Assembly (NCBI GenBank): GCA_023412975.1 | Contig: JAEZRB010000286.1 | Span: 1-7,207, forward strand | Direction of reading: 5' to 3' | DNA from: Bacteroidota bacterium | GTDB taxonomy: Bacteria; Bacteroidota; Bacteroidia; Chitinophagales; Chitinophagaceae | Length of the DNA: 7,207 nucleotides | Part shown: positions 1 through 6,495 of the stretch, in pieces | Position numbering within the stretch: the first letter of the stretch is position 1 | Layout: each line of letters begins with the position of its first letter | Position numbers and translations under genes: made by a program | The notes under the pieces: generated by a model | Seen by the model: the letters and a program-made list of their open reading frames with translations, nothing else | Database searches by the model: none | Told to the model about the DNA's origin: nothing

Positions 1-37
1 AACCAAGCCATGCCCGAAAATACGTGTTACCTATCAT

Positions 38-934
38 TCAGCGCATGACATGATCATAAATTAACCTGGATACTTCTGCCATGGCGGTGATCACTTTTTT
101 TTCATCGGCTGGATCAAAACGCGATAGCAGGACCAACACATATTTTCTTCCGTCGGGTAGAAATACAATACCCGAATCATGTTGCACCCCGGTGATAGAA
201 CCGGTTTTGTGTGCCACCTTCACATCGGCTGGTAACTGGGCTGGAATTATTTCATTGAACTGCTGATCAAGCAGGATCCGGATCATAGCTTGCGAAGCCT
301 CCGCGCTAACCAGTTTTTCCTCAGCCATTTGTTCGAATAATAACGCAAGATCATAGGCTGTCGTGGTGTTGTTGAGTCCTTTTTGAAAAGCTTTATTATC
401 CTCCACCCCTCTTAATACTTTCATATCATTAGCTCCCATGGCTTTGAGGCTTTCCATGATATTGTCAGGCCCTGCCAGGCCGATCAGCAGGTTGGTGGCA
501 AGGTTGCTGCTGCGAATGATCATTTCATAAGCCAGTTTTGCAATCGTTTCCTTCTCCCCCAGCCTTGTGTACAATTCCAATTCACTGTCATCATTGGGAT
601 CGAGTGAGAAATCCGAACTATCGACTATACTCTTAAAGGAATTCCGGATGCTGATGGAATCCTCCATCGAAAATTTTCCCGATGCGGCCTGTTTAAAAAG
701 TTCGGCCAGCACCGGTGTCTTCATGGTGCTGGCAGCATGGAAGCTCTGCTTTGCGTTGATAAAAATGGAATCGCCAGACTGAAGATCTTTAAAGGCGATA
801 CCAAAATGCGCATTGGGTATGGCAAGCCGGGATTCGATTTCTTTTTTTAGCTCTTCCATGTCCTTGTCCTTTTGTGAACAGCCCCATATAAAGAGTGCCG
901 CTAAAACTGTCACGAAAATTCTTTTTTGATACAT
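38..934 (-). CDS. Class A beta-lactamase-fold serine hydrolase, lipoprotein
   Basis: A 298-residue protein with the penicillin-binding/class A beta-lactamase fold, probably anchored in the cell envelope as a lipoprotein. I chose the ATG at 932-934 because it puts a charged N-terminus, a hydrophobic stretch and a lipobox-like IWGC with Cys19 at the start; the longer reading from 1006 adds 24 residues with no signal logic. Motifs seen are Ser69-Thr-Met-Lys72 (SxxK), Ser142-Ser-Asn144 in place of the usual SDN, and Lys243-Thr-Gly245 (KTG). A TTT triplet at 190-192 follows the omega-loop region, but there is no canonical ExxLN; Glu178 is the only nearby candidate for a deacylating glutamate. Length matches the family. 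True beta-lactamase activity is therefore uncertain: it may be a related envelope hydrolase or a slow penicillin-binding enzyme. It is transcribed away from the K+ channel gene, and I see no clear promoter for it. Confidence 0.9.
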   Translation of the reverse strand: MYQKRIFVTVLAALFIWGCSQKDKDMEELKKEIESRLAIPNAHFGIAFKDLQSGDSIFINAKQSFHAASTMKTPVLAELFKQAASGKFSMEDSISIRNSFKSIVDSSDFSLDPNDDSELELYTRLGEKETIAKLAYEMIIRSSNLATNLLIGLAGPDNIMESLKAMGANDMKVLRGVEDNKAFQKGLNNTTTAYDLALLFEQMAEEKLVSAEASQAMIRILLDQQFNEIIPAQLPADVKVAHKTGSITGVQHDSGIVFLPDGRKYVLVLLSRFDPADEKKVITAMAEVSRLIYDHVMR

Positions 935-1007
935 ATATGCAGGCTGATATTTTTCGCAATTAAATGTAATCAAATAGGCGCTTTGTCCGGTTGAAAATAT
1001 CAACAAA

Positions 1008-1051
1008 ATTCAAAGGCCATTATCAGATGTTCATTAGTATTAACTTTGAAT
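1008..1051. repeat. 8-bp inverted repeat in the divergent intergenic region
   Basis: The arms ATTCAAAG (1008-1015) and CTTTGAAT (1044-1051) are perfect reverse complements separated by 28 bases. The right arm overlaps the TAACTTTG box in front of the channel gene. A second, weaker inverted repeat, GTTGA/TCAAC with a 5-base spacer, lies at 990-1004. Either could be an operator between the divergent genes. The sequence is AT-rich, so chance is also possible. Confidence 0.35.
1041..1048 (+). promoter_or_regulatory. Bacteroidota-type -7 promoter box for the K+ channel gene
   Basis: TAACTTTG is a full match to the Bacteroidota -7 consensus TAnnTTTG and ends 7 bases before the channel ATG at 1056. 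No clear TTTG -33 element lies 19-21 bases upstream, so the call rests on one half of the promoter. If it is used, transcription would begin at or just before the start codon, giving a leaderless or nearly leaderless mRNA. Confidence 0.5.
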
Positions 1052-1055
1052 CAGT

Positions 1056-1877
1056 ATGGTTACCAACAACAAACGAGATTTGCGTGCAAAGCTGCATGAT
1101 GTTATCTATGAAACCAACACAACCGCCGGTAAAGCTTTTGATATAGCACTGCTGGTACTCATCGTTGCCAGTATTCTGGTAGTGATGCTTGACAGTATCG
1201 AGTATTACAACCATACGTATGGGCCATTACTAAAAGTTCTGGAGTGGGTATTCACCATCATATTCACTATAGAATACATTCTTCGACTGATCAGTATCCG
1301 TCGGCCTGTGCTTTATATGCTGAGTTTCCTGGGTATTGTTGATCTCCTGGCCATCATACCCAGTTATCTCAGTATCGCTTTCGCAGGCGCACAATCCCTG
1401 CTTGTTCTAAGAGCATTGCGTTTGTTGAGGATCTTCCGGATTTTCAAGCTGACACATTTCCTGTCGGAAATGAAGTTTTTGAAAGGAGCCATCGCCGCAA
1501 GCCTGAAAAAGATAACGATCTTTCTATTGGTTGTATTTACACTGGTTATCATCCTTGGATCGGTGATGTACCTGGTTGAGAAAGATCTAAACAACGATTT
1601 TAAAAGCATTCCTGATAGTATATACTGGGCCATTGTGACCATCACCACCGTAGGTTACGGGGATATGAGCCCGGTGACGGTGATAGGAAAATTCGTTGCG
1701 GGGGTGATCATGTTAACCGGTTATGGTATTATTGCCGTACCGACCGGTATCATAACTACCGAGATGACATTGGCCCTGCGCAGAAGACAGGAAAAACATG
1801 AAGCATGCCCAAATTGTGGGCGGGAAGATCATGACGCCGATGCCAAATTTTGTAAGAGTTGCGGTACCCGGCTATAA
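1056..1877 (+). CDS. Voltage-gated-type potassium channel (ion transport protein) with C-terminal zinc ribbon
   Basis: A 273-residue inner-membrane cation channel of the six-transmembrane Kv type. Approximate segments are S1 27-46, S2 62-80, S3 86-107, S4 115-131, S5 151-173, pore loop 185-205 and S6 208-236. S4 has arginines every third residue (Arg119, 122, 125, 128) followed by Lys131, which is the voltage-sensor pattern. The selectivity filter reads TTVGYGD at 197-203, indicating K+ selectivity. After S6 a short basic linker leads to a cytoplasmic zinc ribbon with Cys251, Cys254, Cys266 and Cys269 (CPNC and CKSC). Homotetramer assembly is known for the family. The zinc ribbon could be a small regulatory or assembly domain, but its role is not evident. 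The ATG follows a -7 box by 7 bases. A tiny membrane-protein gene starts 56 bp downstream. Confidence 0.95.
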   Translation: MVTNNKRDLRAKLHDVIYETNTTAGKAFDIALLVLIVASILVVMLDSIEYYNHTYGPLLKVLEWVFTIIFTIEYILRLISIRRPVLYMLSFLGIVDLLAIIPSYLSIAFAGAQSLLVLRALRLLRIFRIFKLTHFLSEMKFLKGAIAASLKKITIFLLVVFTLVIILGSVMYLVEKDLNNDFKSIPDSIYWAIVTITTVGYGDMSPVTVIGKFVAGVIMLTGYGIIAVPTGIITTEMTLALRRRQEKHEACPNCGREDHDADAKFCKSCGTRL

Positions 1878-1933
1878 GTGGGAACAACTTAGGAAAACCA
1901 TCTTTCGACAATAAACTTGCTAAATTTTCTTTT

Positions 1934-2041
1934 ATGGGACAAGAAAAAAAGAAATCCTACATCGCCCGCAACCTTGAATGGATCACACTTTTGATCCTCA
2001 TTATCGGCGGCTTACTTATTATCTGGCAGATATTCTTTTAA
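1934..2041 (+). CDS. Putative 35-residue single-pass membrane microprotein
   Basis: A very short reading frame starting with ATG at 1934; an in-frame extension upstream would overlap the channel's coding end and looks non-coding. The N-terminus is strongly basic (MGQEKKKSYIAR), followed by a hydrophobic stretch from about residue 17 to the end that is rich in Leu and Ile with a Gly-Gly in the middle. This predicts a single transmembrane helix with the N-terminus in the cytoplasm. There is no lipobox or cleavage site. I do not recognise a family. It lies 56 bp after the K+ channel gene on the same strand, so a membrane-partner role is conceivable, but nothing in the sequence shows it. The weak box TAAATTTT at 1921-1928 could be its own promoter. 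Spurious translation cannot be excluded for so short a frame. Confidence 0.5.
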   Translation: MGQEKKKSYIARNLEWITLLILIIGGLLIIWQIFF

Positions 2042-2122
2042 AATCATAAATACACACGCTTTTCGGCAGACGAATCCATCGCTCCGGTCTGAAACTTGTA
2101 TTACAAATTAAAAAAAGCGGCT

Positions 2123-2311
2123 ATGAATCATAAACAAAAACTGGAAGACCTGAATAAGGAAACCATTCATCAATTGGAGGAGTACCTTAAAAGTAAAGGC
2201 AAATTGAAGGAAGATGAACATCTAAGGGTGGTACGGGCACGGGAAGATTGGCAAACTGCCTGGAATAAGGTCATGGAAGCCCTGATCGTGCTTGAACGAC
2301 TCGAAATTTAG
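2123..2311 (+). CDS. Small charged helical protein, unknown function
   Basis: A 62-residue protein of unknown family. I take ATG 2123 as the start; the TTG at 2096 would add nine residues and is less likely. The composition is rich in Lys, Glu and Leu, with almost no Gly or Pro, and heptad-like spacing of leucines from about residues 6 to 24 and 45 to 60. It probably forms a helical hairpin or short coiled coil in the cytoplasm. There is no signal peptide or membrane segment and no Cys. Its stop is 23 bp before the start of the HD hydrolase gene, so the two are probably in one transcript. The real-gene call rests on codon structure, a sensible start and the tight spacing. No function can be assigned. 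Confidence 0.6.
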   Translation: MNHKQKLEDLNKETIHQLEEYLKSKGKLKEDEHLRVVRAREDWQTAWNKVMEALIVLERLEI

Positions 2312-2334
2312 TTGGCCATAATTCCAGAGATGGT

Positions 2335-2907
2335 ATGGAAACCCTGCTCCAACAAATTATTGATTTTGCAACGCGTGCACATGGCAGCCAGCGGCGAAAG
2401 TTCGCGGATGAACCTTATATCAACCATCCTGTACGGGTAATGAAAATTTGTCGCCAACATACCCATGATATGTGTGTGCTGGCAGCAGCTCTCTTGCATG
2501 ATGTGCTCGAAGATACTTCTACTTCCAAAGAACAGATACATGATATCCTGAAAACAGTCATGAACCATGAAGATGGCATCCGGACGCTTAAATTGGTAGT
2601 AGAGTTAACTGATGTATATACAAAAGATCAATACCCGGATCTTAATCGACGACAGCGTAAATCGAAGGAATTCGAAAGACTGGCAGGGGTCAGTGCGCAG
2701 GCTCAAAACATCAAGTACGCTGATATCATCGATAACAGCCAGGATATTAGCAATGCCGAAACGGGTTTTGCCCGAATCGTACTCCATGAATATAAGACCC
2801 TGGTGAGGGTGATGAACGCCGAGAATGACGAACTTCGAAAAAAAGCAGGTGAAACGGTTGACGTATATTTAAAGGCAGTTAAGCAAACCAGCCCCCAAAA
2901 GAAATAA
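2335..2907 (+). CDS. HD-domain hydrolase resembling small alarmone (ppGpp) hydrolases
   Basis: A 190-residue cytoplasmic metal-dependent phosphohydrolase related to the hydrolase half of RelA/SpoT and to the stand-alone MESH1/SAH enzymes, which remove the 3'-pyrophosphate from (p)ppGpp. Visible residues are Arg20-Arg21-Lys22 before PYINHP with His31, then LLHDVLEDT with His55-Asp56 and Glu59-Asp60, and KYADIIDN with Asp130 and Asn134. The 24-residue spacing from His31 to His55 equals that in Rel hydrolase domains, and every metal and catalytic position is filled. The stretch between the EDT motif and Asp130 is slightly longer than in Rel. There is no synthetase, TGS or ACT domain, and the length fits a free-standing hydrolase. 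ppGpp as substrate is an inference; other nucleotides such as NADPH have been reported for relatives. The gene lies between the 62-residue protein and the lipoprotein in a tight cluster. Confidence 0.85.
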   Translation: METLLQQIIDFATRAHGSQRRKFADEPYINHPVRVMKICRQHTHDMCVLAAALLHDVLEDTSTSKEQIHDILKTVMNHEDGIRTLKLVVELTDVYTKDQYPDLNRRQRKSKEFERLAGVSAQAQNIKYADIIDNSQDISNAETGFARIVLHEYKTLVRVMNAENDELRKKAGETVDVYLKAVKQTSPQKK

Positions 2908-2914
2908 TATATAC

Positions 2915-3865
2915 ATGCAAGGAAAGCTCCCTCCTGTAAAATTTTCTATACTTTATTTTCTATTGCTATTGTTAACGTCTTCCTGCAGAAAGGATGAAGG
3001 CCCCAGGTTAATTGAGATGAAGCAGCTTGATGAATACCCTTCCGGTTCTGGACTTGCATGGTTTGGAAAGAAACTTTATGCCATGGGTGATGACGCAACC
3101 TGGCTCTTACAGATGGATTCGGCTTTCAACAAAACAGACTCCATCAGTCTGTTTTCATCGCAGGGTAGAATTCCCAAAGAAACAAAACCTGATATCGAGT
3201 CGGTCGCGGAAATCTATTTGAATAAAAAACGGTTGCTGTTATTAACCGGCTCAGGTTCCCTGGCGCCTTACCGAAATCTACTTTTGGTTTATGATCCCGC
3301 CAGTCGGGAAAAAAAGGAATACCGGCTTGATACATTTTATAACCGGCTTAATGCAGAAGGCCTGGGTGAATTAAATATTGAAGGATCCGCTGCGATCCCT
3401 GCGTTTATTGTATTAGCCAATCGTGGCAGCCGGGGTTTTCCGAGGAATTACCTGGTATTTACTTCCAACCGTTTTTGGGAAAAACAGGATATCGCTTCAT
3501 TGAAAATTGTAAAAGCGGGCATACAGAACGATACAGCTTCTTTTACCGGTATTTCGGGCATGGATTACTCATATAAAACTGACCAGTTGCTGATCACGGC
3601 CTCAACCGAGAATACATTTAATAGTTACGATGATGGCTCGATCGGGAAAAGCTATTTGTGGATAGTCAATGATATTTCATCAAAAAGAAGATTGGATGCG
3701 ATCAATCCGGACAGGATCATTGATCTCGAGGAAGTGGATGCGAGATTTAAAGGCCATAAAATTGAATCCGTTAGTATTATTTCAGAAGAAAAGGGACGGA
3801 AAGAACTGGTACTGGTTGCAGACAATGACAATGGTGATACTGTTTTGTTCAGATTGATAATATAA
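2915..3865 (+). CDS. Lipoprotein with probable beta-propeller-like fold (DUF6929-like)
   Basis: A 316-residue envelope lipoprotein: positive N-terminus, a Leu-rich segment (residues 11-20) and the lipobox LTSSC with Cys24. The mature part is rich in short beta-strand blocks. Noticeable motifs are SGSGLAWFGKKLYAMGDD (43-60), KPDIESVAEI (91-100), LLTGSGS (109-115), ELNIEGSAA (152-160), LANRG (167-171), SYDDGSIGKSYLW (237-249) and KIESVSII (282-289), ending with LVADNDNGDTVLFRL. Alternating strands with recurring Asp/Gly turns suggest a propeller, and the pattern reminds me of the Bacteroidota family DUF6929, recalled from memory rather than searched. Function is unknown; surface or periplasmic location is inferred from the lipobox. 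It starts only 7 bp after the HD hydrolase gene, so it is very likely co-transcribed with it, although a cytoplasmic hydrolase and an exported lipoprotein have no obvious direct partnership. Confidence 0.85.
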   Translation: MQGKLPPVKFSILYFLLLLLTSSCRKDEGPRLIEMKQLDEYPSGSGLAWFGKKLYAMGDDATWLLQMDSAFNKTDSISLFSSQGRIPKETKPDIESVAEIYLNKKRLLLLTGSGSLAPYRNLLLVYDPASREKKEYRLDTFYNRLNAEGLGELNIEGSAAIPAFIVLANRGSRGFPRNYLVFTSNRFWEKQDIASLKIVKAGIQNDTASFTGISGMDYSYKTDQLLITASTENTFNSYDDGSIGKSYLWIVNDISSKRRLDAINPDRIIDLEEVDARFKGHKIESVSIISEEKGRKELVLVADNDNGDTVLFRLII

Positions 3866-3872
3866 ATATTAT

Positions 3873-3901
3873 TTACTACCGGGATAAAATCTATTACTAC
3901 C
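3873..3901. repeat. 8-bp direct repeat TTACTACC in the PEBP upstream region
   Basis: TTACTACC occurs at 3873-3880 and again at 3894-3901, 21 bases apart start to start, which is two helical turns. It lies 67 bases upstream of the YbhB-like gene and just after the lipoprotein stop. GGCTAA is also repeated nearby (3907-3912 and 3923-3928). This geometry could suit a regulator binding one face of the helix, but the units are short. Confidence 0.25.
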
Positions 3902-3967
3902 TCAAAGGCTAAATAAGCTATCGGCTAACTGGCACGTTTTATGAGCCCATACTTATAAAGAATTCCG

Positions 3968-4453
3968 ATGACAACCAGATCTGAAGCGCAGACATTACAG
4001 GTATTTAGCACCGTATTTAGCCATAAAGGACATATTCCACCTGAGTACACCTGCGACGGGAAAAACATCAACCCGCCTATAGAAGTAAACAGGATACCGG
4101 AAGGCACCAAAAGCCTGGCACTTATTATGGAAGACCCGGATGCACCGCGTGGCGTTTTTGACCATTGGCTGGTGTGGAATATTTCACCCAACGAAGCAAT
4201 AGCGGAACAAACAACCCCGGGCGTACCCGGGCTGAATGATTTTGGTAAAACTGAATATGGTGGCCCCTGCCCTCCTTCCGGTGTTCATCGATATTTTTTC
4301 AAAGTCTTTGCATTAGATACCAAACTTGATCTTGTGGCAGGCGCTGATAAAAGAGCTTTATTGGATGCTATGCAGGGTCATATACTCGCAGAGGGCGAAC
4401 TGATGGGGTTGTATCAACGCAGGAAAAAGACAATCGAAACACAGGACGACTAA
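3968..4453 (+). CDS. YbhB/YbcL family protein (phosphatidylethanolamine-binding/Raf kinase inhibitor-like)
   Basis: A 161-residue PEBP-fold protein without a signal peptide, therefore probably cytoplasmic. The family hallmarks are all present: Asp30 in EYTCDGKNINPP, the DPDAPRG ligand-site motif (Asp56 to Gly62), DHWLVW with His66, the GLNDFGK segment (88-94), and the signature YGGPCPPSGVHRYFFKVFALD spread over 97-117. The whole length matches bacterial members such as E. coli YbhB, with only a charged tail (RRKKTIETQDD) added. Eukaryotic relatives bind lipids or kinases; the natural ligand of the bacterial proteins is not known, so a lipid or small-anion ligand is only an analogy. It is separated from its neighbours by 102 and 172 bp and is likely its own transcription unit. 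Confidence 0.95.
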   Translation: MTTRSEAQTLQVFSTVFSHKGHIPPEYTCDGKNINPPIEVNRIPEGTKSLALIMEDPDAPRGVFDHWLVWNISPNEAIAEQTTPGVPGLNDFGKTEYGGPCPPSGVHRYFFKVFALDTKLDLVAGADKRALLDAMQGHILAEGELMGLYQRRKKTIETQDD

Positions 4454-4564
4454 TAGTTTACACTTAGTTTTTCTATTATTTTAATATGTAACGTAAGTTT
4501 TGTTGTGAATATATGTATGTGAAAGCGTAATTTTTGTAATTTACTTTCTCTATCATTTTTCACT

Positions 4565-4615
4565 ATGAAAATCTTTAAGCACAGCTATCCGTTGTCCTGT
4601 GTTTGCGTGACATAA
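4565..4615 (+). other. Candidate 16-codon upstream reading frame before the kinase
   Basis: ATG at 4565 opens a 16-codon frame (MKIFKHSYPLSCVCVT) that ends with TAA at 4613-4615, ten bases before the kinase GTG. It lies in the 172-bp gap upstream of the kinase. It could be a leader peptide coupled to kinase translation, but a chance frame of this size is common, and the AT-rich ATGAAA start is weak support. Confidence 0.2.
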
Positions 4616-4625
4616 TTAAAGTCTT

Positions 4626-6392
4626 GTGGATACATCAAACAGTTATTTACGATTAAAAGGTCTTTCTCTTCAACAGCGGCTTCCACTTTTGATCTGTATT
4701 CTATTGCTCACATTGATGGTACTTTTCAGCTGGATCTCATACCAGGGTGTAAAAAACGCAGCCATCAATACGGGAAAGGAAAGGCTGGTTTCACTCACTT
4801 CACAACTGGGTTCGATGTTTTCCCAGTCGATGTCTGCACTTTCCAATACTACAAGAATCCGTGCTAATCATGCTTCCATCATAAGATTTCTTGCTGATAC
4901 CAATTACTATCGCGATTCGGCGATGCATATCCTGGAGGGCATCAGGCAGGACAGCACTTCGGTGTTGGTAGATCTTTTCAATGCAAATGATCAGCTGGTA
5001 CTTCGTTCATCCAGGCGTTTGATAGATGAGCGGGTGAATTTCGATTCGATAACAGTTCAACTTTCGCTTAAAACCGACACTTCGGTTGGAAATATTTATC
5101 TTCTCAGCGATTCCATGTACTATCCCGTGGTACAGCCTGTGTGGGTGAACCAGCGTATCATTGGCTCGATGGTAAGGTGGAGGCTGCTTTATACAACACC
5201 ACAAACGATCGAGCAGCTGTCGCAGCTGATGGGAACAAAAGCTACGCTCTATATAGGAAACAGCGACGGTTCACTATGGACTGACCTGGTTAAGCAGGTC
5301 GGGTATCATATGCCAGACTCTATTCGACTCAATGAACCAATTGAACATCGTAACCCGGAAAGAGGAAAATTTTTTGCTGCTTATAATAGAATACAAAATA
5401 CGCCATGGCTGGTGTCCCTTGAATTTTCACAACAAAGTTTACTCGACCCTGCCAATCGTTTTCTGCAATGGATGGTCATTGGCGGGCTTATCCTGCTGGG
5501 GATCGGAATTTTGCTCGCCTGGATCATGAGCCGAAATATTATTCGTCCGCTCAACCGGCTAACGGAAGCAGCATCTGGCATTGCCCACGGCAATTATATT
5601 CCTACTGAGGGAGCGGACCGACGCGACGAAGTGGGTAAACTTGCCCGTGCTTTCAACACCATGCTCGAACAGGTACGCGAGGCGAGACAGGGACTGGAAC
5701 AAAAAGTTGTTGAATCCGGTGAGATGAATGAACAGTTAAGAAATCTCACTGCACACCTGCAAAATATCCGGGAAGAAGAGCGCATACATATCGCCCGCGA
5801 GATGCATGATGAACTGGGGCAGGTTCTTACAGCTTTTAAAATGGATATTTCATGGCTGCAAAAAAGGTTAGGCGAATCCGCGGAAGAACCTACTCGTGAA
5901 AAGCTGGTGGAAATGTCGAAGCTGGTAGATGATGCCGTGATCTTTGTAAGGAAAGTGGCTTCGGAGCTCAGACCCAGTGTGCTCGATGATTTTGGACTGG
6001 TATCAGCGCTCGAATGGCATAGCGGGGAGTTTCAGAAACGGTTTCAAATAGATGTTGATTTCAGATCCAATACAAGAGAAGTGCACACATCAGCCCTGGT
6101 TGCAACAGGTTTATTTCGCATGTACCAGGAAACCCTTACTAATGTGGCCCGTCATGCTAATGCGAGTAAAGTAACCACCCGCCTGGAATCAAAGAACGGT
6201 CTGCTCTCTTTATCCATTCGCGACAATGGCCAGGGGTTCAATCTCAATAATGGCGACCAGAAGCGAAAGACGCTGGGTTTGCTGGGTATGAAAGAAAGAG
6301 CCGCTATGATCGGCGGACACCTGGAGATCAGAACAGCACCGGGTGAAGGCACTACAATCTTAATAACCGTACCGGACCAGCAGGCTAATTAG
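4626..6392 (+). CDS. Two-transmembrane HAMP sensor histidine kinase, HisKA_3 (NarX/DesK-type)
   Basis: A 588-residue membrane kinase. The GTG at 4626 is well supported as the start, since an in-frame TAA at 4617-4619 leaves no room upstream and the next residues lead straight into the first membrane helix. Layout: TM1 about 19-39; an extracytoplasmic region of about 240 residues (40-280) with mixed helix and strand, resembling a double CACHE sensor; TM2 282-302; HAMP 303-355 (Pro308, Glu335); a coiled coil at 356-380; and the HisKA_3 dimerisation helix with REMHDELGQ, phospho-acceptor His394. The ATPase domain shows the N box QETLTNVARHA (Glu502, Asn506), G1 DNGQGF (533-538) and G2 GLLGMKERA (551-559), ending in GEGTTILITVP. 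All catalytic motifs are intact, so it should be active. The ligand is unknown. No LuxR-type response regulator lies in the window, which is what this kinase class usually partners. Confidence 0.95.
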   Translation: MDTSNSYLRLKGLSLQQRLPLLICILLLTLMVLFSWISYQGVKNAAINTGKERLVSLTSQLGSMFSQSMSALSNTTRIRANHASIIRFLADTNYYRDSAMHILEGIRQDSTSVLVDLFNANDQLVLRSSRRLIDERVNFDSITVQLSLKTDTSVGNIYLLSDSMYYPVVQPVWVNQRIIGSMVRWRLLYTTPQTIEQLSQLMGTKATLYIGNSDGSLWTDLVKQVGYHMPDSIRLNEPIEHRNPERGKFFAAYNRIQNTPWLVSLEFSQQSLLDPANRFLQWMVIGGLILLGIGILLAWIMSRNIIRPLNRLTEAASGIAHGNYIPTEGADRRDEVGKLARAFNTMLEQVREARQGLEQKVVESGEMNEQLRNLTAHLQNIREEERIHIAREMHDELGQVLTAFKMDISWLQKRLGESAEEPTREKLVEMSKLVDDAVIFVRKVASELRPSVLDDFGLVSALEWHSGEFQKRFQIDVDFRSNTREVHTSALVATGLFRMYQETLTNVARHANASKVTTRLESKNGLLSLSIRDNGQGFNLNNGDQKRKTLGLLGMKERAAMIGGHLEIRTAPGEGTTILITVPDQQAN

Positions 6393-6450
6393 CCACCATC
6401 CCTGTAGACCAAATTCGACATTGCTACACTTCCCACAACTACCTGACAAT

Positions 6451-6466
6451 AATAGATGATTCTATT
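6451..6466. other. Short AT-rich hairpin downstream of the kinase gene
   Basis: AATAGA (6451-6456), loop TGAT and TCTATT (6461-6466) form a perfect 6-bp stem, followed by TTCT. The stem has a single G-C pair, so it is weak as an intrinsic terminator. It could instead be an operator for the next gene, about 27 bases upstream of its TTG start. Confidence 0.25.
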
Positions 6467-6487
6467 TTCTGGGGCACAACTTCGTCG

Positions 6488-6495
6488 TTACTTTG
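6488..6495 (+). promoter_or_regulatory. Possible -7 box near the start of the HATPase-like gene
   Basis: TTACTTTG matches seven of the eight positions of TAnnTTTG and overlaps the TTG start at 6493. If it is a real promoter, transcription would start near 6500 and translation would have to begin downstream at the ATG at 6589. The box therefore bears on the start choice. No -33 TTTG is evident. Confidence 0.25.

Noticed and set aside
934..1006. 24-residue N-terminal extension of the serine hydrolase
   Set aside because: The lipoprotein signal begins at the ATG at 932-934; the extension would bury it and would reach into the divergent promoter region.
1364..1648. 94-codon minus-strand frame inside the K+ channel gene
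   Set aside because: It lies wholly within a strongly supported gene on the other strand and shows no motif; it is a shadow of the channel's codon pattern.
2050..2095. Possible terminator hairpin CAGAC...GTCTG between the microprotein and the 62-residue protein
   Set aside because: The arms are only 5 bases with a 15-base loop and no following T tract, so it is too weak to call.
2308..2568. 86-codon minus-strand frame over the HD hydrolase start
   Set aside because: It is antisense to the catalytic HD motifs, with a Cys/His/Met-rich random-looking translation and no plausible promoter.
4451..4478. TAATAG...CTATTA stem just after the PEBP gene as an intrinsic terminator
   Set aside because: The stem is 6 bp, almost all A-T, with a 16-base loop; the following T-rich stretch is part of a generally AT-rich gap.
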